Assembly (NCBI GenBank): GCA_910585645.1
Contig: CAJUFP010000008.1
Location: forward strand, 1 to 64,000
DNA: 64,000 nucleotides
Origin: an uncultured Hungatella sp.
GTDB lineage: Bacteria; Bacillota; Clostridia; Lachnospirales; Lachnospiraceae
Reading direction: 5' to 3'
Under the pieces are notes generated by a model, which saw only the letters and a program-made list of their open reading frames with translations, was not told the origin of the DNA and made no database searches. How positions within the stretch are numbered: position 1 is the first letter of the stretch; every line of letters begins with the position of its first letter. Positions 34,461 to 42,659 of the stretch are shown here, piece by piece. The position numbers were made by a program, and so were the translations under genes.

Positions 34461-35369
34461 CTACTCCCCAAACCTGCCGAGGAAATAGCTGTAAGCCCCG
34501 ATCAGGTTCGCGTCATTAAAATATTTGCAGGTGGTCACATCCGCCTTCTCACCCGGCCATTTAAACTGGGTGTAAAAATAGTTCAGATTCTTCTGAATAT
34601 ACTCCAGCAAAAGTGGCTGTCTGCTGATGCCTCCCCCGATGACAAACCGGTCCGGGTCATAGATCACCTGCAGATTAATGATCATATGGGCGATGCCTCT
34701 GGTAAACTGTTCCAGCGCCATAAGCACTAACGGATCCCCCTCCCCGGCCCATCGGAACACGTCAAAGCCTGTAATGGTCTCCGGGTCCTCAATGCCTTTC
34801 GCGTTGGCCACCAGGGTCCGAAGCCTGGGATTTCCCGCCCTGCCTGCCCAGGTGTTGTCCTGGGAATCCATGTTTTCCCCCAGGGAGATAAAACTGAACT
34901 CTCCGGCGGCAAAATTCTTTCCGAAGTGAACCTTTCCATCCTTGATCAGGGCACCACCGATACCTGTCCCAAGAACAATGACCACGCCGTCCCGGCAGTC
35001 AGCCAGAGCCCCCCATCTGGCCTCAGCCATAGCCGCGCTCTTGGCGTCATTCATCACGGTCACCGGAACCTTAACCCGTCTGCCCAACTCCTCCGCCAGA
35101 TTAAAGTTCTCAATAAACCGCAGATTTCCCCCGCTGATGCAGATGCCGTTTTCACTGTCAATGACTCCCGGAACCGACATGGCGATTCCCTGGACCTTGT
35201 CTGCCACGCCTCTGTACAGCTGTTCCAGCGCATCCAGGTAAGGCTCCACCCCGTCATAGGGAGTGGGGACCTCCCCCTTGTCAGTCAGATTTACATCGGA
35301 ATCAATGATGCCATACTTGATGGCCGTTCCTCCCACATCAATGCAAAGACATTTCTTCATTTCTGCCAT
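34461..35369 (-). CDS. ROK family sugar kinase
   Basis: 302 residues. The ATP-binding DVGGTAIKYGIID and the catalytic region VMNDAKSAAMAEARWG and VVIVLGTGIGGALI mark the ROK fold. The zinc-binding CxCGxxGCxE motif of most ROK kinases and repressors is absent (the region reads ENMDSQDNTWAGR), and there is no N-terminal DNA-binding domain, so it is a kinase rather than a repressor. As the third gene after PTS IIC and a GH1 enzyme, it probably phosphorylates glucose freed from a beta-glucoside phosphate, or acts as a beta-glucoside kinase. Start is ATG 35369 (GAGAGG upstream). Confidence 0.82.
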   Translation of the reverse strand: MAEMKKCLCIDVGGTAIKYGIIDSDVNLTDKGEVPTPYDGVEPYLDALEQLYRGVADKVQGIAMSVPGVIDSENGICISGGNLRFIENFNLAEELGRRVKVPVTVMNDAKSAAMAEARWGALADCRDGVVIVLGTGIGGALIKDGKVHFGKNFAAGEFSFISLGENMDSQDNTWAGRAGNPRLRTLVANAKGIEDPETITGFDVFRWAGEGDPLVLMALEQFTRGIAHMIINLQVIYDPDRFVIGGGISRQPLLLEYIQKNLNYFYTQFKWPGEKADVTTCKYFNDANLIGAYSYFLGRFGE

Positions 35370-35465
35370 AACAGCCCATCCTCTCTTCCCCTTTTATTTA
35401 TGTAAAACCCGGTTTTGGGACAGCCCTTAAATCCCCCCGGCCGTCCCTCACACCTGATCCTCCCA

Positions 35466-36896
35466 TTAATCCAGATCGGCTCCGTTGCTCTTTATCACCT
35501 TCTGATACCAGTAGAATGATTTCTTTGCCCTTCTGCTCAAGTCTCCGCTTCCGTCATTGTGCTTATCCACATAGATAAATCCGTACCGCTTATCCATCTC
35601 ACCGGTGCCGGCGCTTACAAGGTCAATGCAGCCCCATGGCGTATACCCCATCAGATCCACGCCGTCCTCATCTACCGCCTTCTTCATCTGCTCAATATGC
35701 TTTCTGAAATACTCAATGCGGTAGTCGTCGTCAATACTTCCATCCTCTTTCACCTTGTCATAAGCCCCCAGGCCGTTCTCCACAATAAACAGCGGCACAG
35801 CGTACCGGTCCGTAAACCAGTTGAGAGCGTACCGAAGGCCTACAGGGTCAATCTGCCATCCCCAGTCAGAAGCCTTCACATAAGGATTCTTCACCAGGTC
35901 ATGGGCCTCATCATACTCATACCAGGTATTGGCCTCCTTGCGCTCAATGGCAAAGGTCATGTAATAGCTGAACCCGATATAATCCACGCAGCCCTCTTTT
36001 AAAGCCTTCAGATCCTCATCTGTGCAGTCAATGGAAAACCCTTTCCTCTTCCAGTGGCTCAAAATATTCGCCGGATAAACGCCGTGAACATGCACATCCG
36101 TGTAATAATACCGCTTCTGCATAGCCTTCTGGGCCATAAGAATATCCTCCGGCTTGCAGGTGGCCGGGTAAATGGGACACATGGCGATCATGCACCCGAT
36201 CTGGAAATCCGGGTTGATGTCATGGCCCGCCTTCACCGCCAGAGCGCTGGCAACCAGCTCATAGTGGGCCGCCTGGTACATAACCTCCTCCCGGTTGTCC
36301 CCCTCCTCATAGCGGACTCCGGAATTGCCGTAAACACACAGTTCCTCCTGGTAATTGGCCTGATTGTTAATCTCATTAAAGGTCATCCAGTATTTCACTT
36401 TGTCCTTATACCGCTTAAAACAGGCCACCGCGAACCGCACGAAAAAGTCAACGCACTTCCTGTTTCGAAATCCGCCGTACTCCTTCACAAGATGCAGGGG
36501 CATCTCAAAATGGCTTAAGGTGATCACCGGCTCTATGCCGTACTTGTGGCACTCATCAAACATATCATCATAAAACTTAAGTCCCTCTTCATTGGGCTCT
36601 GTCTCATCGCCCTTAGGAAAGATCCTGGTCCAGGCGATGCTGGTGCGGAAACACTTAAATCCCATCTCCCCAAACAGCTTGATGTCCTCTTTATAGTGAT
36701 GGTAAAAATCAATGGCCTCATGGTTGGGGTAATTCTCTCCGGGAACAATGGTGTCCGTGACCCGTCTGCGGGTAACCCTGTCCCCTGCAGTGGTCACATC
36801 CATGATGCTAAGGCCTTTGCCGCCTTCTAAGTATCCCCCTTCCAGCTGATGAGCCGCCACGGCTCCGCCCCACAAAAATCCTTCTTTTAACGCCAT
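35466..36896 (-). CDS. 6-phospho-beta-glucosidase, GH1
   Basis: 476 residues. A glycoside hydrolase family 1 TIM barrel that cleaves phosphorylated beta-glucosides. The acid/base is in TFNEINNQ and the nucleophile in IVENGLGAYD; FLWGGAVAAHQLEG is the family N-terminus. The phosphate-recognition region near the C-terminus (RYGFIYVDKHNDGSG, Lys and Tyr) supports the 6-phospho form. GGAGG precedes the ATG, and the gap to the PTS IIC stop is three bases, so the two are cotranscribed and act in sequence on an imported disaccharide such as cellobiose. Confidence 0.93.
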   Translation of the reverse strand: MALKEGFLWGGAVAAHQLEGGYLEGGKGLSIMDVTTAGDRVTRRRVTDTIVPGENYPNHEAIDFYHHYKEDIKLFGEMGFKCFRTSIAWTRIFPKGDETEPNEEGLKFYDDMFDECHKYGIEPVITLSHFEMPLHLVKEYGGFRNRKCVDFFVRFAVACFKRYKDKVKYWMTFNEINNQANYQEELCVYGNSGVRYEEGDNREEVMYQAAHYELVASALAVKAGHDINPDFQIGCMIAMCPIYPATCKPEDILMAQKAMQKRYYYTDVHVHGVYPANILSHWKRKGFSIDCTDEDLKALKEGCVDYIGFSYYMTFAIERKEANTWYEYDEAHDLVKNPYVKASDWGWQIDPVGLRYALNWFTDRYAVPLFIVENGLGAYDKVKEDGSIDDDYRIEYFRKHIEQMKKAVDEDGVDLMGYTPWGCIDLVSAGTGEMDKRYGFIYVDKHNDGSGDLSRRAKKSFYWYQKVIKSNGADLD

Positions 36897-36899
36897 TTT

Positions 36900-38237
36900 C
36901 TACTCCTCCTCTGCCGCGTTGCGCATATTTATCTTGGCTGCCGCACTGACAAACGGCAGGTAAATGATGGTGCTGACCACCACGCACAAGACGCCGATGA
37001 CCAGGGACAGAGGATTGGTTCCGCCTGACCCTAAAAACGGAATCAGAAATCCGGGAGTGGTCCAGCCTACATCCAGTGTTACCGGCGGGATGATCTTAAA
37101 CACGATCGTACAAAGATACCCTATTATATTACCAGAAACCGGCGCTAAAATAAAGGGAATTACGTAAATCGGGTTCATAACAATGGGAAGACCGAACATC
37201 AGAGGCTCATTGATGTTAAACAATCCGGGAGCCAGAGCCAGCTTGCCGATGGTCATCTGCTGTTTGTCCTTGCGGGCCACCAGGAAAATGGCAATGAGCA
37301 GGCCCAGAGTGGCACCGGAACCTCCCGTGTTGCCGAAGGCGTCATTGATACTGCCCCAGGTAAGGGGGAAGGGACATCCCACAGTGGTTCCGCTGGTACC
37401 GAAATACGCCAGGTTGGCAACGCCCTGCTCCGCGAACATGACGGAACGGATGGCGCTCAAGGTATTTGGCCCGTGGATACCCAGAAGCCACAAGAACTGC
37501 TGGGCCACAACAAAGATCAGAATGGTCACAATATTTCCTCCCAGAGACCTGAACGGCGTCTGGATGCTGTTGTAGATCACGTACTGGATACCGCCCTCTG
37601 CCACAAACCCCAGTATGTAGTTGATGACCGTTGCGCCCACAAACACGATGATAATGGGGATAACCAGGTTAAAGGACTGAGCCACTGCCGGCGGCACGGA
37701 ATCCGGCATCTTGATACACAGCTTTTTGTTCTTTGCCATCTTGGGGATCAGTTCTCCCACCAGAAGCCCCACGATCAAAGCCACAAACAGTCCCTGCGCT
37801 CCCATGAACGTCATAGGCAGGGCATTGCCCGCGTCGCTGGCCACATAGGCCGGGTAAATGATGAAAAATGTGCCGATGGCGCACAGAGAGGCCAGCACCT
37901 TGTCCCCCTCATTGGCCTCCGCCAGCTTGTAGGCTGTCAGAAACACGATAAGCACAGACATGATGTTGGTGGTTCCGTTAAGAATCGGCGTGAAAATCTT
38001 CTGGTAATCAGCCAGATTGGGAATCAGACTCCCCAGATGAAGAATCTTGGCAATAAACCCGTCCGGCGACAGAACCGCAAAGTTCACCAGCGTAATGATG
38101 GAGCCTGCCAGTGTCAGCGGAAATGCCAGGGTAAACGCGTCACGCACCGCAGCCACATGCCGCTGTCCGTTGAGTTTTGAGGCGACAGGGACCAAGGTTG
38201 CGTCCATCTTCGCCTGCATGGTTTCCATAAAACCCAT
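36900..38237 (-). CDS. celB: PTS lactose/cellobiose-family transporter subunit IIC
   Basis: 445 residues with about ten membrane segments. It matches the EIIC of the lactose/cellobiose/chitobiose PTS family (MGFMETMQAKMDATLVPVASKLNGQRH region at the N-terminus, the loop NINEPLMFGLPIVMNP near residue 340, and QQFLWLLGIHGPNT). It moves a beta-glucoside while phosphorylating it with EIIA and EIIB. No EIIA or EIIB gene is in the locus, so they must be supplied elsewhere. GGAGGG precedes the ATG. It has its own promoter downstream of the RpiR regulator gene. Confidence 0.92.
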   Translation of the reverse strand: MGFMETMQAKMDATLVPVASKLNGQRHVAAVRDAFTLAFPLTLAGSIITLVNFAVLSPDGFIAKILHLGSLIPNLADYQKIFTPILNGTTNIMSVLIVFLTAYKLAEANEGDKVLASLCAIGTFFIIYPAYVASDAGNALPMTFMGAQGLFVALIVGLLVGELIPKMAKNKKLCIKMPDSVPPAVAQSFNLVIPIIIVFVGATVINYILGFVAEGGIQYVIYNSIQTPFRSLGGNIVTILIFVVAQQFLWLLGIHGPNTLSAIRSVMFAEQGVANLAYFGTSGTTVGCPFPLTWGSINDAFGNTGGSGATLGLLIAIFLVARKDKQQMTIGKLALAPGLFNINEPLMFGLPIVMNPIYVIPFILAPVSGNIIGYLCTIVFKIIPPVTLDVGWTTPGFLIPFLGSGGTNPLSLVIGVLCVVVSTIIYLPFVSAAAKINMRNAAEEE

Positions 38238-38329
38238 ATTGAGCCCTCCTTATCTGCCGTTTAGACGTGTAAGCGGATTATCTAAAAACCCTGCTTGTCT
38301 TTCCGGCATCTTGTTTCGTTTGTGTTCCT

Positions 38330-38358
38330 ATTATAATGAATATCTTTCCAGGTGTCAG
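38330..38358 (-). promoter_or_regulatory. Promoter for the beta-glucoside PTS operon
   Basis: Minus strand: CTGACA at 38353-38358, 17-base spacer, TATAAT at 38330-38335. A likely target of the adjacent RpiR regulator. Confidence 0.75.
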
Positions 38359-38410
38359 CATATTGAACAACAGATAAAACACGTTACAGCGATTATAAAT
38401 TGTCACATTA

Positions 38411-38444
38411 AAAAAACAGCGTGTTTTTTAATTTGCGCTGTTTT
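38411..38444 (-). terminator. Terminator after the RpiR gene
   Basis: AAAACAGCG (38436-38444 on the minus strand) pairs with CGCTGTTTT (38413-38421), followed by a T run, just beyond the regulator stop at 38457. Confidence 0.8.
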
Positions 38445-38456
38445 AGTGTAATTGTT

Positions 38457-39266
38457 TCATGGAAGGTTATTATGTCTTTCGGGGCTGTCGTTGGATCCCT
38501 GCTCATCTGTCTGCGATTCCCCTATCAAATCCTGCCGCTTTGGAACCGCGCAGTACAGTTTATTGCCCAGAATCTCCAAAATCGTCACCACCGGCGCCTG
38601 GAGGGTTATATTAAAATACCGGGCCGTTTTCCTTACCGGCATGTAGTAGGAAATATTGCAGTCACTCATCCGTGCCAGCGTACAGTTGGGGGTATTGGTG
38701 ATGGAAACCAGCCTGCACCCCTTTGTTTTCAGCCCGTTGGCCATATTCAGAACCTGCTCCGTCTCCCCGGACACGGATAAAGCCACTACTACAGTTTCTT
38801 CCCCATGCTCCCCGAAAACCGGGGTAAAGGGGTCGTCAATGCACAGGGACAGCCATCCTACATTGGAAAAATACCTGGAACCGTATTTTGCCAGCATGCC
38901 GGAGGTCCCCACACCGATAAAAATAATGCTGGAGGACTGCTTCAGCAAAGCCGCCGCACGGTCAATGGCTTCCATGTACTCCGCCGTTTTAAACCGTTTT
39001 AAGTAGTCTGCCAGATTGCTGATATCCACGTCCGTCTCCGGCTCAATCTGACTGTTAAGATGCATTTTAAACTGGACCTTAAACTCCGAATATCCGCTGC
39101 ATCCCATTTTTTTGCAGAACCGCAGAACCGTGGTGGTGGACACATGGGCTTCCCCTGCCAGCTCGCGAATCTTCATGTACCCTACTTTTTCTTTGTTTTT
39201 CAGCACATATTGGTATACATTCATCTCCAGCTCATTCAGGCTCATGATTTCTTCATAGGTAAACAT
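38457..39266 (-). CDS. MurR/RpiR family transcriptional regulator
   Basis: 269 residues: an N-terminal RpiR helix-turn-helix (residues 1-75, with AHVSTTTVLRFCKKMGCSG) and a C-terminal SIS sugar-phosphate-binding domain (SSIIFIGVGTSGMLAKYGSRY, VVALSVSGETEQV). It very likely controls the adjacent PTS IIC-GH1-ROK operon in response to a sugar phosphate. It has its own promoter at 39314-39342 and a terminator before the operon promoter. Confidence 0.92.
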   Translation of the reverse strand: MFTYEEIMSLNELEMNVYQYVLKNKEKVGYMKIRELAGEAHVSTTTVLRFCKKMGCSGYSEFKVQFKMHLNSQIEPETDVDISNLADYLKRFKTAEYMEAIDRAAALLKQSSSIIFIGVGTSGMLAKYGSRYFSNVGWLSLCIDDPFTPVFGEHGEETVVVALSVSGETEQVLNMANGLKTKGCRLVSITNTPNCTLARMSDCNISYYMPVRKTARYFNITLQAPVVTILEILGNKLYCAVPKRQDLIGESQTDEQGSNDSPERHNNLP

Positions 39267-39313
39267 TTTTCCGTCCCCCCGCCCTCTTCTTAGATATTCT
39301 ATGCCTTTTACCT

Positions 39314-39342
39314 ATTATATAGTGTTTTCCCTGGCCCCACAA
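39314..39342 (-). promoter_or_regulatory. Promoter for the RpiR gene
   Basis: Minus strand: TTGTGG at 39337-39342, 17-base spacer, TATAAT at 39314-39319. Confidence 0.65.
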
Positions 39343-39422
39343 CCATTTTCTCGCTTATTGCTACCATTCACAGGGTAGCTGAATCGTTATTTTATTGAGT
39401 ACGCAAAATTCTATTGAAATTA

Positions 39423-39453
39423 TTGCCCATTTGGCGGTTATTTGTGGTATGAT
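39423..39453 (+). promoter_or_regulatory. Possible promoter for the DUF262-HEPN pair
   Basis: Extended -10 TGGTATGAT (hexamer 39448-39453). The best -35, TTGCCC at 39423-39428, is 19 bases away, so activity would rest on the extended -10. Confidence 0.5.
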
Positions 39454-39501
39454 AGACAGAAGGAATATTGAGAAACAACATGATACGGAAAGGAAAGGGT
39501 A

Positions 39502-40623
39502 ATGGAGAAAAGGATTGAAGGTTTAGAAAGGCAGATAAGTGATGAACGTGCCCGTCTATCGACAGATCGTATGGATGTTTCTTTTGGCGAACTTCTGAAT
39601 ATGTATAAAGCAGGGGAGTTGATCATCCGTCCGGAATATCAGAGACTTTTCCGATGGACAAGAAACCAGAAAACAACATTGATTGAATCGATTTTGCTGG
39701 GCATCCCTGTTCCGCCTATTTTTGTGGCGGAAGACAGAAATGGAATATGGGAACTGGTCGATGGCCTGCAAAGGGTATCAACAATTATAAGTTTCTTTGG
39801 TGACTTGGATGAAAAGCTGCTGACGATAAATCCGGAGGAAGACTTAGATGATGAGGCATATGATGATGAGGAAGAGAATAATGTAAACAAGTGGACCCTT
39901 GAAAGTGGAAGTCTTGTGGCAGATTTAGAAGGGTTTAGTGTTAATACATTACCTAAAAAGTATGTACTCAACATTAAAAGGGCTGTGTGCAGGGTTGAGA
40001 TTCTTCGCGGAGAGAGCAATACGGCCATGAAGTATGAGTTGTTTAAACGATTGAACTCCGGCGGCTCAAAATTAACTGCTCAGGAAATAAGAAATGCTAT
40101 TTACAGGGGAATTGATCCTAAATTAAATATACTAACGGAAAGCCTTACTAAAAACCGGAATTTTAAAGAGCTGGTGTCAATAAGTAAGCAGAAAAAGAAA
40201 GAACTTTATGATCAGGAATTGATTCTCCGATTCATTGCATTTTTAAATCGTGTGGATAAAGTTAATTTCAATACAGAAATGTTTCTGGATAAGTTTATGG
40301 AAAGCGCGGTAAAAGATAAGGAATTTAATACGGAATATTATCGCAATATATTTACAAAAGTCATTAAAATGCTTAAGGATATGTGTGGTAATAATGTATT
40401 CCGCAATGAAAGAAACGCGTTTGTTCCGGCATATTATGAAGGGATTATGATCGGTGTGGCACAAAATATTGCCAGATATGAAACAAATCCAGAACTTATT
40501 CAGGAAAAAGTCAATCAGTTGAAAACAGACGATGAATTTAAGAAATACTCTGGCTCCGCCTCCAACAGCAGAAGCAGGGTTAAAAATCGTCTAAAACGTG
40601 CAAACGCGATATTTAGTCAATAA
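39502..40623 (+). CDS. DUF262 (ParB-like/GmrSD-N type) protein
   Basis: 373 residues. The N-terminal DUF262 core is clear: FGELLNMYKAGELIIRPEYQRLFRW, then ESILLGIPVPPIFV and the ParB-like nucleotide/catalytic motif ELVDGLQRVSTI with the conserved DGxQR. The middle holds an acidic loop and the C-terminal half is helical. There is no HNH (DUF1524) domain, unlike GmrSD nucleases. The downstream gene, 11 bases away, encodes a HEPN protein, so the two form an operon. Such DUF262-HEPN pairs are predicted defence or toxin modules. The pair is AT-rich compared with its neighbours, a sign of transfer. Confidence 0.85.
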   Translation: MEKRIEGLERQISDERARLSTDRMDVSFGELLNMYKAGELIIRPEYQRLFRWTRNQKTTLIESILLGIPVPPIFVAEDRNGIWELVDGLQRVSTIISFFGDLDEKLLTINPEEDLDDEAYDDEEENNVNKWTLESGSLVADLEGFSVNTLPKKYVLNIKRAVCRVEILRGESNTAMKYELFKRLNSGGSKLTAQEIRNAIYRGIDPKLNILTESLTKNRNFKELVSISKQKKKELYDQELILRFIAFLNRVDKVNFNTEMFLDKFMESAVKDKEFNTEYYRNIFTKVIKMLKDMCGNNVFRNERNAFVPAYYEGIMIGVAQNIARYETNPELIQEKVNQLKTDDEFKKYSGSASNSRSRVKNRLKRANAIFSQ

Positions 40624-40634
40624 GAAAGGTCATT

Positions 40635-40637
40635 ATG
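40635..40637 (+). other. Start codon choice for the HEPN gene
   Basis: Two adjacent ATGs occur at 40635 and 40638. AAAGG at 40625-40629 is spaced better for the first. Confidence 0.5.
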
Positions 40638-41312
40638 ATGGATTTTGAAAATGAGCATTTATCCATTATTGAGCAGTATGAGACCAGCGCACTGGAGATA
40701 GAACGAATTCTTTTTACTAGCAGGTATAAGTTGAACAGGAAACATTATTCATTATTAGCGGTCCAGTCAATATCGATTTTATATTCATATTGGGAGGGAT
40801 ATGTTCAAAAATCATTTAGACTATATATTGAATATATTAATTCACTGCATATCGATTTTAATCAGTTAAGTAATGAGATCGTTGCCTTTCATATGGATAA
40901 AACATTTAAAGAGTTTAGAGAATATCCAACTAAAACAAGACAAAAGATTATCTTTTTTGATAAGTTAAGAGACCATTTTTCAGAGAGACAGCATGATATC
41001 TATCAGGTGGTTAATACGGAAAGTAATGTGGGATTTTCTGTTTTAAATAAACTGTTGTCACAGTTTTCTCTGCAGGTATTTCCAGAACACTGGGAATGTT
41101 ATACGTATCCTAATGCTAACCTGAAGGAGATGCTAAATATATTTCTTAGGTATAGAAATGGTGTTGCTCATGGAGGAGACATTTCCTCTGAAGAGAAGGT
41201 TACGCAGGAAGTGTATGCAAAATATAGAACACTGGTAAATGATTTAATGTATGCTTTGCATGACAAATTTATGGATGGAATTCAAAACCAGACATTTATG
41301 AAGGCGCAGTAA
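40635..41312 (+). CDS. HEPN-domain protein, MAE_28990/MAE_18760-like
   Basis: 225 residues, all helical. The Rx4H ribonuclease motif of HEPN proteins is present near residue 181 (RYRNGVAHGG). The N-terminal half (LLAVQSISILYSYWEGYVQKSFRLYIEYIN) matches the MAE_28990-like HEPN family as I remember it. HEPN proteins of this type are RNases used as toxins or abortive-infection effectors; family surveys link this family to DUF262 genes. The pair with the preceding DUF262 gene is therefore a likely defence module, with DUF262 as sensor or regulator and HEPN as effector. This is inference from context. Confidence 0.82.
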   Translation: MMDFENEHLSIIEQYETSALEIERILFTSRYKLNRKHYSLLAVQSISILYSYWEGYVQKSFRLYIEYINSLHIDFNQLSNEIVAFHMDKTFKEFREYPTKTRQKIIFFDKLRDHFSERQHDIYQVVNTESNVGFSVLNKLLSQFSLQVFPEHWECYTYPNANLKEMLNIFLRYRNGVAHGGDISSEEKVTQEVYAKYRTLVNDLMYALHDKFMDGIQNQTFMKAQ

Positions 41313-41350
41313 ACGCCTACTTCAAAGCTAAAGAACTGTCTTACCACGGT

Positions 41351-42397
41351 TCACAACGCAAACTCTTTCACAAGAAGCAGCCCCAAAGGCCCCAGAAGAA
41401 ACCCGAATATCCCAAAAATTTGCAGCCCCACATACATGGACGCCAGCGTTTCCAGAGGTGTAAGCCCTACCTTGCTGGCCATAAGCCTGGCCTCCAAAAT
41501 TTCCCTTAAGAAATAGCAGATAAGGTAGATTCCAAATACCATCAGCCCTCTTCCCCACTGTCCCCTCAGGAAACACAAAACAGCCCAGGGAATCAGAACC
41601 GTCCCCGTACCGAACACCGGCAGGGCGTCCAGAATGCCGATTCCCACCCCTGCCAGAATATAGTAGGAATTGCCCATAAGAAAAAAACCGCCAATGCACA
41701 CGGCGGTGGTCAGCAGCATGATGATTCCCTGGGTACGGAAATACGCATTAGCTACCACGCAGAGCAGTTTTTGGATTCTGGCAAATTCCGCCTCATAGAT
41801 GGATTCTTCCATCCGCTCCTTCCACCCATCCATCTCCTGCAAAAACAACATAACCCCGATGACATACAGCACCGCAATCACACAGCAGCAGACGCAGCAC
41901 CTGGCGATGTTTACGGAATTGCCCATGACATAAGGCATAACCCCGGCCTTTACCGTGGTTGCCAGACTCCGTATCATATCCCTGGCCGCGCGCACCATGG
42001 TATCCGGCCGCAGGGAGAGGGCTCCCTCCACCTGACGGCAGGCCATAGTCAGATACCTGTCCAAACACTCCACCCACCAGGGAAAGCGCTCCGCCAGCAT
42101 AGCCGCCTGTCCATAAAGCTTTCGTCCTCCCACATAAAGCAAAGTCCCCCCGATTCCGAGGATAACCGCCAGTTCCAAAAGCCCGGCCGCTCCCACAGAA
42201 ATCCCCACAGACCGTCCCCTCCATCGCACCCGCAGGGTTCCTGATATCCGACAGGCCAGCGGCTTAAGCGCCAGCGCGGTCAGCCACGCAAATACAAAGG
42301 GAGCCACCAGAGGCAGCAAAAAGCGGAACACCCCGTATACGGCTGCCGTGACCCCCAAAATTTTTGCACATTTTCTAAACTTCCTGTTTTCCCACAT
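41351..42397 (-). CDS. AI-2E/YtvI-family permease-like membrane protein
   Basis: About 348 residues from ATG 42397 (MWENRKFRKCAK), seven bases after AAGGTG; other starts up to 42430 are possible. Seven to eight membrane segments, with the family end motif LGLLLVKEF and GIGILDALPVFGTGTVLIPW. In Clostridia these proteins include the sporulation membrane protein YtvI, and others export quorum signals or ions; function here is unknown. It converges with the DUF262-HEPN pair, the stops being 38 bases apart. Confidence 0.85.
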   Translation of the reverse strand: MWENRKFRKCAKILGVTAAVYGVFRFLLPLVAPFVFAWLTALALKPLACRISGTLRVRWRGRSVGISVGAAGLLELAVILGIGGTLLYVGGRKLYGQAAMLAERFPWWVECLDRYLTMACRQVEGALSLRPDTMVRAARDMIRSLATTVKAGVMPYVMGNSVNIARCCVCCCVIAVLYVIGVMLFLQEMDGWKERMEESIYEAEFARIQKLLCVVANAYFRTQGIIMLLTTAVCIGGFFLMGNSYYILAGVGIGILDALPVFGTGTVLIPWAVLCFLRGQWGRGLMVFGIYLICYFLREILEARLMASKVGLTPLETLASMYVGLQIFGIFGFLLGPLGLLLVKEFAL

Positions 42398-42659
42398 CCA
42401 CATCACCTTATCCTGTCTGTCAAAATACACGGTTATCTGGTATATGGCTTTATTGTGGATAAGGGAAAAAATAATATTCCCTCAGAAGGGATTAATTCCA
42501 TACCTTTATCTGGTAGGTATTTATCCTTTCCGTCAATCGCCGTCTCATCTTTTCACACGGGAACCGCATAACACATATGTGGTCACCTTCACGCCGTACT
42601 TATAACTGGTTATTTCCCGGCTTTTCCTAAGCGATAAAATCTATAACATATGCCTGCCA

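Noticed and set aside
39502..40623. DUF262 gene as a GmrSD type IV restriction enzyme
   Set aside because: The HNH-containing DUF1524 half is missing, both in this protein and in its neighbour, which is a HEPN protein.
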